A stretch of DNA of 64,000 nt from an uncultured Flavobacteriales bacterium (GTDB taxonomy: Bacteria; Bacteroidota; Bacteroidia; Flavobacteriales_G; Salibacteraceae): NCBI GenBank assembly GCA_937121175.1, contig CAKZKD010000004.1:248001-312000 (forward strand), in the 5' to 3' direction. The notes below the pieces were generated by a model that saw only the letters and a program-made list of their open reading frames with translations, had not been told where the DNA came from and did no database searches. The position numbers and the translations under genes were made by a program. Positions 8,932-17,958 of this stretch are shown here, piece after piece. Numbering within the stretch: the first letter of the stretch is position 1; each line of letters begins with the position of its first letter.

Positions 8932-9696
8932 ATGCCACTAATACGTAAAGATGCATTCGGTAAAATAGTGCTAATCAAACGATTATTAATCGTCGCACTT
9001 GGCATGGTTGGGTATTACCGTCTGGTAATCAGGAACAATGCTCATATCATTGGAATGCAAAACATAAAAGGTTTGCCAAAAACCAATGTTTTGTTTGTAA
9101 GCAATCATCAGACATATTTTATGGATGTAGTACTCATGTACATGGCATTTTGCGCGAACAAAAATGGTTTTAGTAAAACTGTAAAAAACCCTTTCTACCT
9201 TCTTAATCCACTCACTAACTTCAACTATGTAGCTGCAAAAGAAACTATGGACAGTAGCATTCTCTCAAAACTTTTAGCCTACACCGGGGCCGTTACCATC
9301 AAAAGAACCTGGCGAGAAAAGGGAAAGGAAATCAACCGAACCGTTGATTTGAAAGACCTAAGCAATATTTTTAAAGCATTAGAACATGGCTGGGTAGTCA
9401 CGTTTCCACAAGGCACTACCACACCGTACGCTAAGGGTAGAAAAGGAATCGGGCATATTGTAAAACAAAACAAACCAATTGTGGTTCCAATTCAAATTGA
9501 TGGTTTTCGGAAAGCATTCAATAAAAGTGGTATAAAACTGAAAAAACGAGGAACCGATATTTCACTTGAATTTAAAAAACCGCTTCACTTTACAGGTGAG
9601 GAGTCTCCACAAGAAATTTTGGATACTATTATGAAAGAGATTGGACAAAGTGAACAGGATATCCCAACTGTGTTAAAAGAAAAGATACGTACATAA
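8932..9696 (+). CDS. 1-acyl-glycerol-phosphate acyltransferase family (PlsC-like)
   Basis: A 254-residue acyltransferase, probably at the inner membrane, that would transfer an acyl chain to a glycerol-phosphate or similar lipid acceptor. The catalytic block reads SNHQTYFMDVV, in which His and Asp are separated by five residues, not the usual four, and the acceptor-binding block reads FPQGTTTPYAKGRKG with Gln replacing the common Glu. I recall both variants as recurrent in a Bacteroidota subfamily, so the enzyme is probably active. An N-terminal hydrophobic segment (about 12-30) may anchor it. It is 95 bp upstream of the next gene on the same strand. Confidence 0.82.
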   Translation: MPLIRKDAFGKIVLIKRLLIVALGMVGYYRLVIRNNAHIIGMQNIKGLPKTNVLFVSNHQTYFMDVVLMYMAFCANKNGFSKTVKNPFYLLNPLTNFNYVAAKETMDSSILSKLLAYTGAVTIKRTWREKGKEINRTVDLKDLSNIFKALEHGWVVTFPQGTTTPYAKGRKGIGHIVKQNKPIVVPIQIDGFRKAFNKSGIKLKKRGTDISLEFKKPLHFTGEESPQEILDTIMKEIGQSEQDIPTVLKEKIRT

Positions 9697-9791
9697 ACTG
9701 GCTATTGTAAATACCAACTTATTTTAATCAATTGCGTACTAAAATGTATGGAAATATTAGACCTTTGCTAATATCGAAAAACTAAATTTTA

Positions 9792-11213
9792 ATGTCAGGA
9801 GAAAGAGTTAAAAGTACTCGTGAGAAAGCCCTAAGAATTAACTTGGATAGAAATATTTACGGTTCTTTTGGCGAGATTGGTGCAGGACAGGAAGTAGCAA
9901 ATCATTTCTACAGAGCAGGGGGAGCATCTGGTACAATTGCCTTCTCTTTATCGGCATACGATATGAAAATTAGCGACTTTATTTACGGAGAATCAGACCG
10001 TTACGTAAGTGAAGACCGACTTAAACAAATGCTGAATTTTGAGTACAAATTAACTACCCGAAAATTAAGTGCACGATCAAAACACACTCGATTTTTTACT
10101 TTTTCAAATACAGTTGAAGTACTTAACTTCAGCAAAACCAACAAAGGACATGGATGGCTAGGAGTTCGATTTCAATTGAATCCTCTGGCCGAGCCAAACC
10201 AATGCATTATTCATGTAAACATGAATGACAATGACCAAAAATTGCAACAAAATGCTCTTGGCATACTAGGAGTAAACCTTTTGTATGCTTGTTATTTTTA
10301 CAGTCATGATCCTAAAATATTTTTAAAATCACTGTTAGATAACATTGAAGGAAATCGTATTGAAGTAAATATGTTTAGCCTTAAGGGGCCAGATTTTAGT
10401 CATGTCGATAATAGGCTAATGGCGCTCCGATTAGTTAAGTACGGAATGACGGAAGCTACCATTTTTGGTTCAAACGGCGATCTACTTCAACCAGCTGAAT
10501 ACCTATACAAGAAGAACGTTATTGTTATGCGCGGACGTTTCAGACCAGTTACCCATGTGAACATTGACATGCTAAATACTGGTAAGGAGTTGTTCTTGAA
10601 AGAAGAGGATGTGGATCCGGATAGGACGAAAATAGTCTTTGAATTGACCCTAAAAGATTTAAGTGCTGAAGGAGCTATAATCGATAAAGATTTTCTTGAC
10701 AGAGTGGATATTCTTTGTTCATTGGGACATACCGTAATGATATCCAATTACGTTAAATATTACAAGGTTGTCAATTACTTAACCCAAATAACACGGAGTA
10801 GGAAAATTGGAGTAATCTTGGGAATATCAAACCTAAAAACCATTTTCGAAGAAAAGTATTACGACAATCTTCAAGGTGGAATTTTAGAGGCCTTTGGACT
10901 TGGGTTTGGAAACAATGTGAAACTATACGTTTATCCGGCATTTGATAAAACATCTAATAAACTTTTACAAACTAACTCCCTCGACTTAGATACTCACTTG
11001 TCAGGGTTAATGAATTACTTGAAGTCTTGCAATAAAATTTGTGACATAGATAATGCAGACACTAGTAAAATGAACATTTTCTCTGATGAAGTACTAAAAA
11101 TGATCTACGAGCAAAAAGAAGGTTGGGAGAAAATGGTACCTAAAGCTGTGGCTGACCGAATTAAAGAAAAGGAGCTTTTTGAATATGAACCTCCATTGAA
11201 ACAACCTTCATAA
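9792..11213 (+). CDS. Large conserved protein of unknown function
   Basis: A 473-residue cytoplasmic protein (no signal peptide). The N-terminus reads MSGERVKSTREKALRINLD, followed by YGSFGEIGAGQEVANHFY and GGASGTIAFSLSAYDM. I recall this N-terminal signature as strongly conserved in a family found in many bacteria, often given the label nicotinate-nucleotide adenylyltransferase; I see no nucleotidyltransferase motif (no HxGH, no SxTxR), so I do not adopt that name. Later blocks include VNMFSLKGPDF, LRLVKYGMTEATIFGSNGDLLQPAE and VIMRGRFRPVTHV. The next gene starts one base after its stop, so the two are co-transcribed. Confidence 0.75.
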   Translation: MSGERVKSTREKALRINLDRNIYGSFGEIGAGQEVANHFYRAGGASGTIAFSLSAYDMKISDFIYGESDRYVSEDRLKQMLNFEYKLTTRKLSARSKHTRFFTFSNTVEVLNFSKTNKGHGWLGVRFQLNPLAEPNQCIIHVNMNDNDQKLQQNALGILGVNLLYACYFYSHDPKIFLKSLLDNIEGNRIEVNMFSLKGPDFSHVDNRLMALRLVKYGMTEATIFGSNGDLLQPAEYLYKKNVIVMRGRFRPVTHVNIDMLNTGKELFLKEEDVDPDRTKIVFELTLKDLSAEGAIIDKDFLDRVDILCSLGHTVMISNYVKYYKVVNYLTQITRSRKIGVILGISNLKTIFEEKYYDNLQGGILEAFGLGFGNNVKLYVYPAFDKTSNKLLQTNSLDLDTHLSGLMNYLKSCNKICDIDNADTSKMNIFSDEVLKMIYEQKEGWEKMVPKAVADRIKEKELFEYEPPLKQPS

Positions 11214-11214
11214 T

Positions 11215-13596
11215 TTGACTAAAAAAAACAAACATACGGTCTCCGCAGTCGCTAGTATTCTTCTAACGATTTCCTGCGTTTTTTCCTACGCCCAATCTTC
11301 AAGAGCATTAAATACATTTGAGGTTTTTGGAGATTCGCTTTTTGAAGGTAAATGGGATGACCGAGGTGCGGACAATGTGGTATCTTCAGTGTTCCTTTCG
11401 AATTTTGTTTCGGTTGATAGCTCATTTAATTTTATTACTACAAGTGGGTACATTTATTCAAAAAAAGAATCGAACTCTGAATGGACGTTAGTTAACCCAA
11501 CCAACAAATTCAACGAAGTCATAGGTTTTTCTAAGTTCATCAAAAATGGAACCACCTACCTTAATGTAGCTCAAAAGAATGGTGCCGTATATCACTCTAG
11601 TGATAATGGAAAAACATGGAAACTAAGCACTGGACTAAACGTTGGCTTCACTTCAATAAATAAGCTTATTACCGCCCCAAACGGCGACCTCTTTATGCTT
11701 ATGGAAGAAAAGGACATTGATACATTTCTTGGGCTCTTCAAATCAAACGATAATGGAAAGTCGTTTACAAAAGCAAAGCAGTTCAAGCCTCTGTTCCCTC
11801 TTCCTTTTATCACTTATGATATTGCAAATATTCATGGTTTAGATAGTTCCATTGCTGTAATGTACTATGACACTTTAGCGCTGTATAATCTGTACACTGA
11901 CTCGCTACACCAAATATCTAAGGTTCAAACATTTGGATATCGGGAAGCTGGTATTTGCGGAGTGATAAATTCCTCGGACACGGTATTGTATCTAAACAGA
12001 GGCGGCACTATTCATTCCTATGACCAAAATTCCAATTCTTGGAATCAAAAGTCATTAATTAGTTTCGAACCTTTAAATCCTTATTCTTTCGATTGCGATG
12101 CGCAAAACAGCGCCACATTATTTTTAGGAAGTGAGGTTTTGTATAAGTCTTCGGATTCAGGAGCAACTTGGGCTCCGCAGAATTCAGTATCGGATTTTTA
12201 CAATGACCGGACAAAGTTTTTGCATCGTAACATTAATGCTGCTTATAGTGCATCTAATCACAATGGACAGTCCTTTCAATTGCTTTCGACCGATGGCGGC
12301 ATGTATGTAAGTCAAGATAAACTTACTAGTGTAATCAATCTAACAACCAGTAAAATTCGGAATGCAACTTACATGGACATTGAAGTCTTAAAAAATCAAT
12401 CTGAAATAATAGCAGCTGACGATTTTCAAGGCTTGCAATATTTCAACAAATGGAATTCAGATAGCTCCATAAATTCTGATTTTGTTTCAACTGGTTCTTA
12501 CCAGAAAATATCGGCTAACAATGGCTCCTCATACTGGGCATCCAGTAAAAAAAATGTAGGATTTGTACTGACAAAAAACAACCTGTATTTAGAAGAAAAA
12601 TGGAATTATTCTGACAGTCTAACCCGAGGAAATACCATTGTACCAATACAAACAATTCCAGGTATAGGAACGAAAGTTTTAGTAGGTGGGATGTACACCA
12701 CTGGCGACGTAGATAAAAAAGATTATCTATACGAAGCCGAGTACAAGAATGGGGGTTTAGTCTTAAAAAAAGGTACTTACAATTTCAATCTAAGCCCTGC
12801 TAAGGATGAATTCGTTTCAGCCATTTCTGTTTCTTCGCACGACACCAACCACCGATACGTTCTTACTTCTAAGGGCAATTTTTACTTTAGCGTGGATGCA
12901 GGTAAAGTATGGCGGCGCTCAGCTTTTTTTAATGAATTGAGTGCTCACGATAGATACGGTGCTGTAATCTATGCTTCCAAAACTACAAGTGGAAAAGTAT
13001 ATGCAGCTGGAATAGGTAGTGGCAATGGGTGCATTTTTGTTTCCACTAATCAAGGAAAAGATTTCGTTAAAATTGGAGATGGGATGGTTGGAAACGAGGT
13101 TTACGATTTGGAAACAGCTAATGAAGATAGCCTAATTTTTGCCGCAACCAAAAATGGTCCTTATGTCTTTGACATTCAAAGCCAAGAATGGATTTCTGTA
13201 ATTACTACAGGCCTTCCTTCGGCAGAATTTAACTGTCTGAGCTTGGTACCGAACGCGCAACAGGTTTTATTCGGAAGTTACGGACAAGGCATGTATGCTT
13301 TTAATTATCAATACTTTAGTGACACTATAATTGATTATCTCATAGATTTTCCAGAAGTATCTAATGTCGAGTTATTTCCAAACCCCGTAAAAGATCAGTT
13401 GAACCTGAAAAACCTAGAAAAAAACGCAAAAATATTCATTGGTACCGTGGATGGAAAATTAATTGAGACCCCTGAGTTGCGGAATTCTGATACCAACACG
13501 GTTTCATTAAGAACCGAAGAAATTCAGCCTGGAATCTATATACTTGGCATCCAAACAGAGAACCAAACGAACCATTTCCGATTTATTAAAGAATAA
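11215..13596 (+). CDS. Exported BNR/propeller-like protein with T9SS type A signal
   Basis: A 793-residue secreted protein that starts with TTG one base after the previous stop; no ATG precedes the signal peptide (about 8-26, VSAVASILLTISCVFSYAQ). The body contains repeated Asp-box-like elements (SSDNGKTWKLS, KSNDNGKSFTKA, KSSDSGATWAPQ, SVDAGKVWRRS, STNQGKDFVKI), which indicates a sialidase/sortilin-type beta-propeller. The last 80 residues (VELFPNPVKDQLNL, then GIYILGI and a basic end) are a type A sorting domain, so it is expected at the cell surface or released. Ligand or enzymatic role unknown; the Asp boxes alone do not prove glycosidase activity. Confidence 0.85.
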   Translation: MTKKNKHTVSAVASILLTISCVFSYAQSSRALNTFEVFGDSLFEGKWDDRGADNVVSSVFLSNFVSVDSSFNFITTSGYIYSKKESNSEWTLVNPTNKFNEVIGFSKFIKNGTTYLNVAQKNGAVYHSSDNGKTWKLSTGLNVGFTSINKLITAPNGDLFMLMEEKDIDTFLGLFKSNDNGKSFTKAKQFKPLFPLPFITYDIANIHGLDSSIAVMYYDTLALYNLYTDSLHQISKVQTFGYREAGICGVINSSDTVLYLNRGGTIHSYDQNSNSWNQKSLISFEPLNPYSFDCDAQNSATLFLGSEVLYKSSDSGATWAPQNSVSDFYNDRTKFLHRNINAAYSASNHNGQSFQLLSTDGGMYVSQDKLTSVINLTTSKIRNATYMDIEVLKNQSEIIAADDFQGLQYFNKWNSDSSINSDFVSTGSYQKISANNGSSYWASSKKNVGFVLTKNNLYLEEKWNYSDSLTRGNTIVPIQTIPGIGTKVLVGGMYTTGDVDKKDYLYEAEYKNGGLVLKKGTYNFNLSPAKDEFVSAISVSSHDTNHRYVLTSKGNFYFSVDAGKVWRRSAFFNELSAHDRYGAVIYASKTTSGKVYAAGIGSGNGCIFVSTNQGKDFVKIGDGMVGNEVYDLETANEDSLIFAATKNGPYVFDIQSQEWISVITTGLPSAEFNCLSLVPNAQQVLFGSYGQGMYAFNYQYFSDTIIDYLIDFPEVSNVELFPNPVKDQLNLKNLEKNAKIFIGTVDGKLIETPELRNSDTNTVSLRTEEIQPGIYILGIQTENQTNHFRFIKE

Positions 13597-14703
13597 CTAC
13601 TTCGCGGAAACTGCTGCTAATTTCCTCAAGGCTTTAAAGCACAATTCATTCTCTTCCGGTAATCCAACGGTAATTCTTAAACAATGAGAAAGTCCAAAAG
13701 CTTTTAGAGGGCGAACAAAAACACCCATTTTCATCAATTCCTCGAAGTAGTATTGGACAATGCCCTCTGTTTTTAGGTTGAGCATCACAAAATTACCATA
13801 ACTCGGGATGTACTCCAGATCAAGTTCCTTAAAAACAGCGTAATATTTCTGAATTTCACTTGTATTATTCGAAATAGTTTTCTCCAAATACTCAAAATCT
13901 GACAAAGCACCAATTCCCGCAGCCTGCGCCAAATTTGAAGGCTCAAAAGTTAACTTAACTTTCATTATTGCTTCAATTAATTTTGAGTGACCAATGGCAT
14001 AACCAATCCTGATTGCCGCAATTCCATACGCCTTAGAAAAAGTGCGGAGGGTTAATACATTCTCGTATTTATAGTTGGCACTGTTTGGATAGTCAACACC
14101 CAAATCATTTGCAAATTCGTAATAAGCTTCATCAACAATAATCAAAATGTGTTCTGGCACTTTTTCTATAAACTCTACTAAATCTTGCTCAGCAATCATA
14201 GCACCAGTCGGGTTGTTAGGGTTGGATAAGTATATCGCCTTTGTTTTATCATTAATCGAACCCAACAGCGCATCCAAATCAAAACCAAATTTTTGATTCA
14301 GTGGAACAGTACTCACCTTTACATTGTTAGCCTTTGCCCAGATATATACTGCAACAAAAGTTCCTTCACAAGTCAACAACTCCTCTCCTTCCTTAAAAAA
14401 GGCGTTGAACAAATTATTGAAAATGGATTCGCTACCATTACCAACAGCCACTTCATCGAAAGACCTATTCCATTTTTTAGCCAGAAGCGTTCTTAACTCC
14501 GTACAAACTGGGTCAGGGTATAAATGCGAATTCGGTGTTGCTTTGGCAATGCACTCTAGCGCACGAGGCGAGGGTCCAAAATTATTTTCATTGTTCCACA
14601 ACACCGCCACTTCAGACAAATTGAGCTCTTTAATTATTTGAGGCAATGGTTTACCGGGCTTATAACTTTTGAGTTCTTGAATATTTTCGGGAATATGAAT
14701 CAT
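13597..14703 (-). CDS. hisC: Histidinol-phosphate aminotransferase family (HisC-like)
   Basis: A 368-residue fold-type I PLP enzyme. Seen: SNPNNPTGA (about 162-170), DEAYYEF with the cofactor-contacting Asp, the Schiff-base lysine in TFSKAYG (Lys225) and RIGYAIG with the phosphate-binding Arg. HisC converts imidazole-acetol phosphate and glutamate to histidinol phosphate; stand-alone copies like this one, outside a his operon, can also act on aromatic amino acids, so the substrate is inferred. The start is placed at the ATG at 14703 (MIHIPENIQELKSYKPGK), because a perfect -7 element lies at 14719-14726, inside the longer frame beginning at 14802. It ends head-on with the previous gene with no spacer. 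Confidence 0.85.
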   Translation of the reverse strand: MIHIPENIQELKSYKPGKPLPQIIKELNLSEVAVLWNNENNFGPSPRALECIAKATPNSHLYPDPVCTELRTLLAKKWNRSFDEVAVGNGSESIFNNLFNAFFKEGEELLTCEGTFVAVYIWAKANNVKVSTVPLNQKFGFDLDALLGSINDKTKAIYLSNPNNPTGAMIAEQDLVEFIEKVPEHILIIVDEAYYEFANDLGVDYPNSANYKYENVLTLRTFSKAYGIAAIRIGYAIGHSKLIEAIMKVKLTFEPSNLAQAAGIGALSDFEYLEKTISNNTSEIQKYYAVFKELDLEYIPSYGNFVMLNLKTEGIVQYYFEELMKMGVFVRPLKAFGLSHCLRITVGLPEENELCFKALRKLAAVSAK

Positions 14704-14718
14704 GTCTGAAATTTGATT

Positions 14719-14726
14719 CAAATATA
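14719..14726 (-). promoter_or_regulatory. Promoter -7 element for hisC
   Basis: On the minus strand this reads TATATTTG, an exact TAnnTTTG, 16 bases before the chosen ATG at 14703. It decides the start against the upstream in-frame codon. Confidence 0.6.
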
Positions 14727-14811
14727 ATCGACCAAATTTCAAATCTGATGAATTCGTGGCGTTGATTAAAAAGTTTACTTTGTATCCAATAAACATACTC
14801 AATAAGCTAAA

Positions 14812-15591
14812 ATGATATTCAGAGTTTTCAGGAGCTTTTTTCTAATTATTAATTACAAAACCATCATTACATCTATGGTTTCGTTAGGTGCGGCCTATTT
14901 GTGCAATTTGTATCACATAAAAGCAGAATTCCCCCTCTATCTGATTAGTATCGCCATTGTATTTCCTATTGTTTTTTCGATTGACTCTGCCTACAAAAGA
15001 CGAGAATACGCTCTACAACAATACGCTGACTTAAAAGCACATGCACTTTCATTTTATTATGGAGTTCGGGAGTGGGTTCAACCGAACAAAGAAGGTATTG
15101 CCGAAGAAATTAAAAAAGAATTGGACGAATTGTTCAATAAAATGAGTTCCAATTTTTTACTGGAACCAGAAGACGCCAAGAAAACCGAACACGAAATTTA
15201 CCAACGATTCTCTAGTTTGTCGGCAAGGGTAGCTATGTTTAAAGAATATGGCTCTGCGGGAAGTGAGAACTCAAGGTTGCACCAATATGTGAGTAAAATG
15301 ATGGTTTCTTACGGAACCATGAAAAACGTATTTTATTACCGAACACCGATTACCCTGAGGGCATACAGCAAAATATTCATATACTTCTTTCCTATTTTGT
15401 ACGGACCATACAGTGCAAGTACTTTCTCAGATTATTCTCACGGGATAGCCTACATAATAGCAGTTTTGTACAGTGTAATATTAGTTAGCTTAGATAATTT
15501 GCAAGAGCACTTAGAAAATCCTTTTGACCAAGTTGGTGAAGACGATATAAAGTTCGAAGTAGATGAGCTAAGAGAAGCCATGATTAAATAA
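14812..15591 (+). CDS. Membrane protein resembling a divergent bestrophin
   Basis: A 259-residue integral membrane protein with hydrophobic segments near 10-32, 40-60, 185-200 and 210-228. I recognise no named family directly, but it parallels the bestrophin encoded at 62837..63712: a pair of N-terminal segments, then FSIDSAYKRREYALQQYADL where bestrophins have FRTNTAYDRWWEGRKQWG, a long charged helical middle, a second hydrophobic pair, and a tail HLENPFDQVGEDDI matching EIEDPFGTDENDLP. Bestrophins are pentameric anion channels. The key Arg-Thr-Asn signature is absent, so channel function is uncertain. It precedes the TerB-like gene by eight bases. Confidence 0.6.
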   Translation: MIFRVFRSFFLIINYKTIITSMVSLGAAYLCNLYHIKAEFPLYLISIAIVFPIVFSIDSAYKRREYALQQYADLKAHALSFYYGVREWVQPNKEGIAEEIKKELDELFNKMSSNFLLEPEDAKKTEHEIYQRFSSLSARVAMFKEYGSAGSENSRLHQYVSKMMVSYGTMKNVFYYRTPITLRAYSKIFIYFFPILYGPYSASTFSDYSHGIAYIIAVLYSVILVSLDNLQEHLENPFDQVGEDDIKFEVDELREAMIK

Positions 15592-15599
15592 TACCGATT

Positions 15600-16022
15600 A
15601 TGAGTGACCCTTTCGAAAAAATGAGATACAACAAAAAGTCATTATTAGCACTTTTTGTAATGATGTCAAAGTCTGACGATGATATCGACGATAGTGAAAA
15701 GCAGTTTATCGAAGATATGCGAATTCGTCTAGGAATTTCAATTGAAGAACTAGACCATATTTGGAAAAACGAAGAAGACTATCCACTTGAGCCTCCAAAA
15801 TCCGAGAAGCACAGGATGACTATTATGATACACCTTCTTTACCTTATTGCAATCGATGGTGTTATTACGAAGGAAGAACGTGATTTGATGCATGAAGTTG
15901 GATTAAAATTAGCCATTAAACCCTCCCTTACCGATGACCTAATGAACACTATGGAAGAACATTTAAACAAAGAATTGCCTGACGGTTTAATAGCTTCAAT
16001 AATTGCTAAATATCAGAATTAA
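15600..16022 (+). CDS. TerB-like helical protein
   Basis: A 140-residue all-helical acidic protein with no export signal. Two similar halves are visible: LLALFVMMSKSDDDIDDSEKQFIEDMRIRLG (about 16-46) and HLLYLIAIDGVITKEERDLMHEVGLKLAI (about 80-108), each a hydrophobic helix followed by an acidic D-x-I/V-x-x-x-E turn. This is the repeat of the TerB/DjlA-N superfamily, proposed to bind metal through these acids. The role in Bacteroidota is unknown; tellurite resistance should not be assumed since no ter genes are nearby. It is co-directional with, and eight bases after, the bestrophin-like gene. Confidence 0.7.
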   Translation: MSDPFEKMRYNKKSLLALFVMMSKSDDDIDDSEKQFIEDMRIRLGISIEELDHIWKNEEDYPLEPPKSEKHRMTIMIHLLYLIAIDGVITKEERDLMHEVGLKLAIKPSLTDDLMNTMEEHLNKELPDGLIASIIAKYQN

Positions 16023-16029
16023 TTGACTC

Positions 16030-17925
16030 TCATTTACGGTAGCGGAATACCATATCTGACTCAATTTCTATTTTCTTCTGCTCTTCCAACCATTCCATAA
16101 CACGCACTACTGATGCATCGTCAAATTTTGACAAAGAATCAATTAAGGATTGAAGAACGATTTGCTGATTTCCGATTGCTTCAAGTATAGTATTTGCTAA
16201 ATCCGCGAAATTTATGCCCTTTCCTAGACTAGATTTAATCGTTAAACAATAATCACATTTACCACAGTATGCCTTTCTATTTTCGCCAAAATAGGACAGC
16301 AACATTTTAGAACGGCAATCTTCTTGAGTTACGATGCTTTGCATCCCATACATTCTTTTCAATGCTCGCTCCTTGAGCATATCGTATGAAGAAACATGAA
16401 AGTTTATAGATTCTGACTTAATTCGGTTTTTGAGCATGGTAAGTTCATAATTACTGCGCAATTCTTTGTACTGCACAATGGATTTTTTATGCATGTTAGT
16501 CAACGTGCTTTTTATTTCAGATAGAGTCCATTCCAAACGTTCGGCTAGTTCCGTTTCATCTATTTGAGTCGGAAAATCGAACAGCCCTGAATAAGACCGA
16601 AGCAACATAACGAACACAGCTTTTTCTTTGTTCTCAGTTTCAAAATATTTTCTCCCAACCAGAATTTTTACTGTCGATTTGGCAAACGATTCCTCGGGTA
16701 AATAAACAAGCCCCTCTAAGGCTAACACTTTCATCGCCGATTTCACCTTACTACTCGGTAGGTTGCATCTTTTTGAAAACTGTTTCATATCAAACGGATA
16801 CGATTCGTTTTCACCAGACTCGACAGCTATTTTCAACTGATTCATCAGCGTTTGATACACCTCTCGAATCAATTCTTTTTCTGGAAAGCGTCTGCGAACA
16901 GATGCTTCAAGGCTTAGCACATCGTTTTCATTGTACAACAAAACGGCATAGGCTTTTTTTTCGTCTCGTCCTGCCCTACCTGCTTCTTGAAAATAGGCTT
17001 CTGGGGTTTCTGGAATATCAAAATGAACCACCCAACGCACATCGGCCTTATCGATTCCCATTCCAAAAGCATTGGTCGCCACTATTACTTGTACTTCATT
17101 TCTAATCCATTTATCTTGAGCTTCACTCCGCTCATGGGTTGGTAAACCAGCATGATAAGCCAACGCATTTATACCTCGGTTAATTAATAATTGGGCATAT
17201 TCTTCGGTCCTTCTTCTATTCTGCACGTACAGTATTCCCGAGCCGCCTGTTTTTTCTATCAATAATTCAAGCCGGTGAAACTTGTCGTGTTCATTTTTAA
17301 TGATGTAGGAAAGGTTATCGCGCTCAAAACTTTTTTGCAGAAGATGGTCTTCTTTAAACATCAGTTTATCTTGAATGTCTTTTGCTACCTGAGGAGTAGC
17401 GGTTGCGGTAAGCGCAATAACTGGAACATTTGGAAGAAATTCTCTTACCTCAGCAATTTTCAGATAATCGGGTCTAAAATCATATCCCCATTGAGAAATA
17501 CAATGCGCCTCATCAATAGCTAATAAGTTGCATTTAATAGATGGCAAACGGGCTAAAAACAACTCGTTTGACAACCGTTCTGGAGAGACATACAAAAACT
17601 GAGTTTTACCGTAAATGCAATTATCCAATGCTTGGTCAATTGCCGTTTTGGACATTCCGGAGACCAGACATTCGGCGTTTATTCCTCGTTTTTTGAGCTG
17701 ATAAACTTGGTCTTTCATCAAAGCTATGAGCGGTGAAACCACAATGGTACAACCGCCAAAAAACAATCCAGGAACCTGAAAACAAACCGACTTACCTCCA
17801 CCTGTAGGCAACAATGCCAAGGTATCTTTCCCTTCTATGACCGAGGTAATAATTTCCTCCTGCAAACTGCGAAACGAAGAATAACCCCAATAGGATATTA
17901 GTATGTCGTGAATGGTTTTTGCCAC
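16030..17925 (-). CDS. recQ: RecQ family ATP-dependent DNA helicase
   Basis: A 631-residue 3'-5' helicase. Seen: motif 0 SFRSLQEEII, Walker A PTGGGKS (about 40-46), DEAH box followed by CISQWGYDFRP, motif III ALTATAT, and motif VI QEAGRAGRDEK. The RecQ zinc site is present (CRSKMLL, then YCGKCDYC), followed by a winged-helix-like tail; no HRDC domain is apparent, as in other short Bacteroidota RecQ proteins. Start: the frame extends to a TTG at 17943, but homologues begin about a dozen residues before the YWGY motif, so the GTG at 17925 is preferred. It follows the TPR gene by about 33 bases on the same strand. Confidence 0.9.
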   Translation of the reverse strand: MAKTIHDILISYWGYSSFRSLQEEIITSVIEGKDTLALLPTGGGKSVCFQVPGLFFGGCTIVVSPLIALMKDQVYQLKKRGINAECLVSGMSKTAIDQALDNCIYGKTQFLYVSPERLSNELFLARLPSIKCNLLAIDEAHCISQWGYDFRPDYLKIAEVREFLPNVPVIALTATATPQVAKDIQDKLMFKEDHLLQKSFERDNLSYIIKNEHDKFHRLELLIEKTGGSGILYVQNRRRTEEYAQLLINRGINALAYHAGLPTHERSEAQDKWIRNEVQVIVATNAFGMGIDKADVRWVVHFDIPETPEAYFQEAGRAGRDEKKAYAVLLYNENDVLSLEASVRRRFPEKELIREVYQTLMNQLKIAVESGENESYPFDMKQFSKRCNLPSSKVKSAMKVLALEGLVYLPEESFAKSTVKILVGRKYFETENKEKAVFVMLLRSYSGLFDFPTQIDETELAERLEWTLSEIKSTLTNMHKKSIVQYKELRSNYELTMLKNRIKSESINFHVSSYDMLKERALKRMYGMQSIVTQEDCRSKMLLSYFGENRKAYCGKCDYCLTIKSSLGKGINFADLANTILEAIGNQQIVLQSLIDSLSKFDDASVVRVMEWLEEQKKIEIESDMVFRYRK

Positions 17926-17958
17926 CAACCAAAAATAGCCCAAACTAGTGGCTAAGAC

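Noticed and set aside
9792-11213. Name nicotinate-nucleotide adenylyltransferase
   Set aside because: No HxGH or other nucleotidyltransferase motif is visible.
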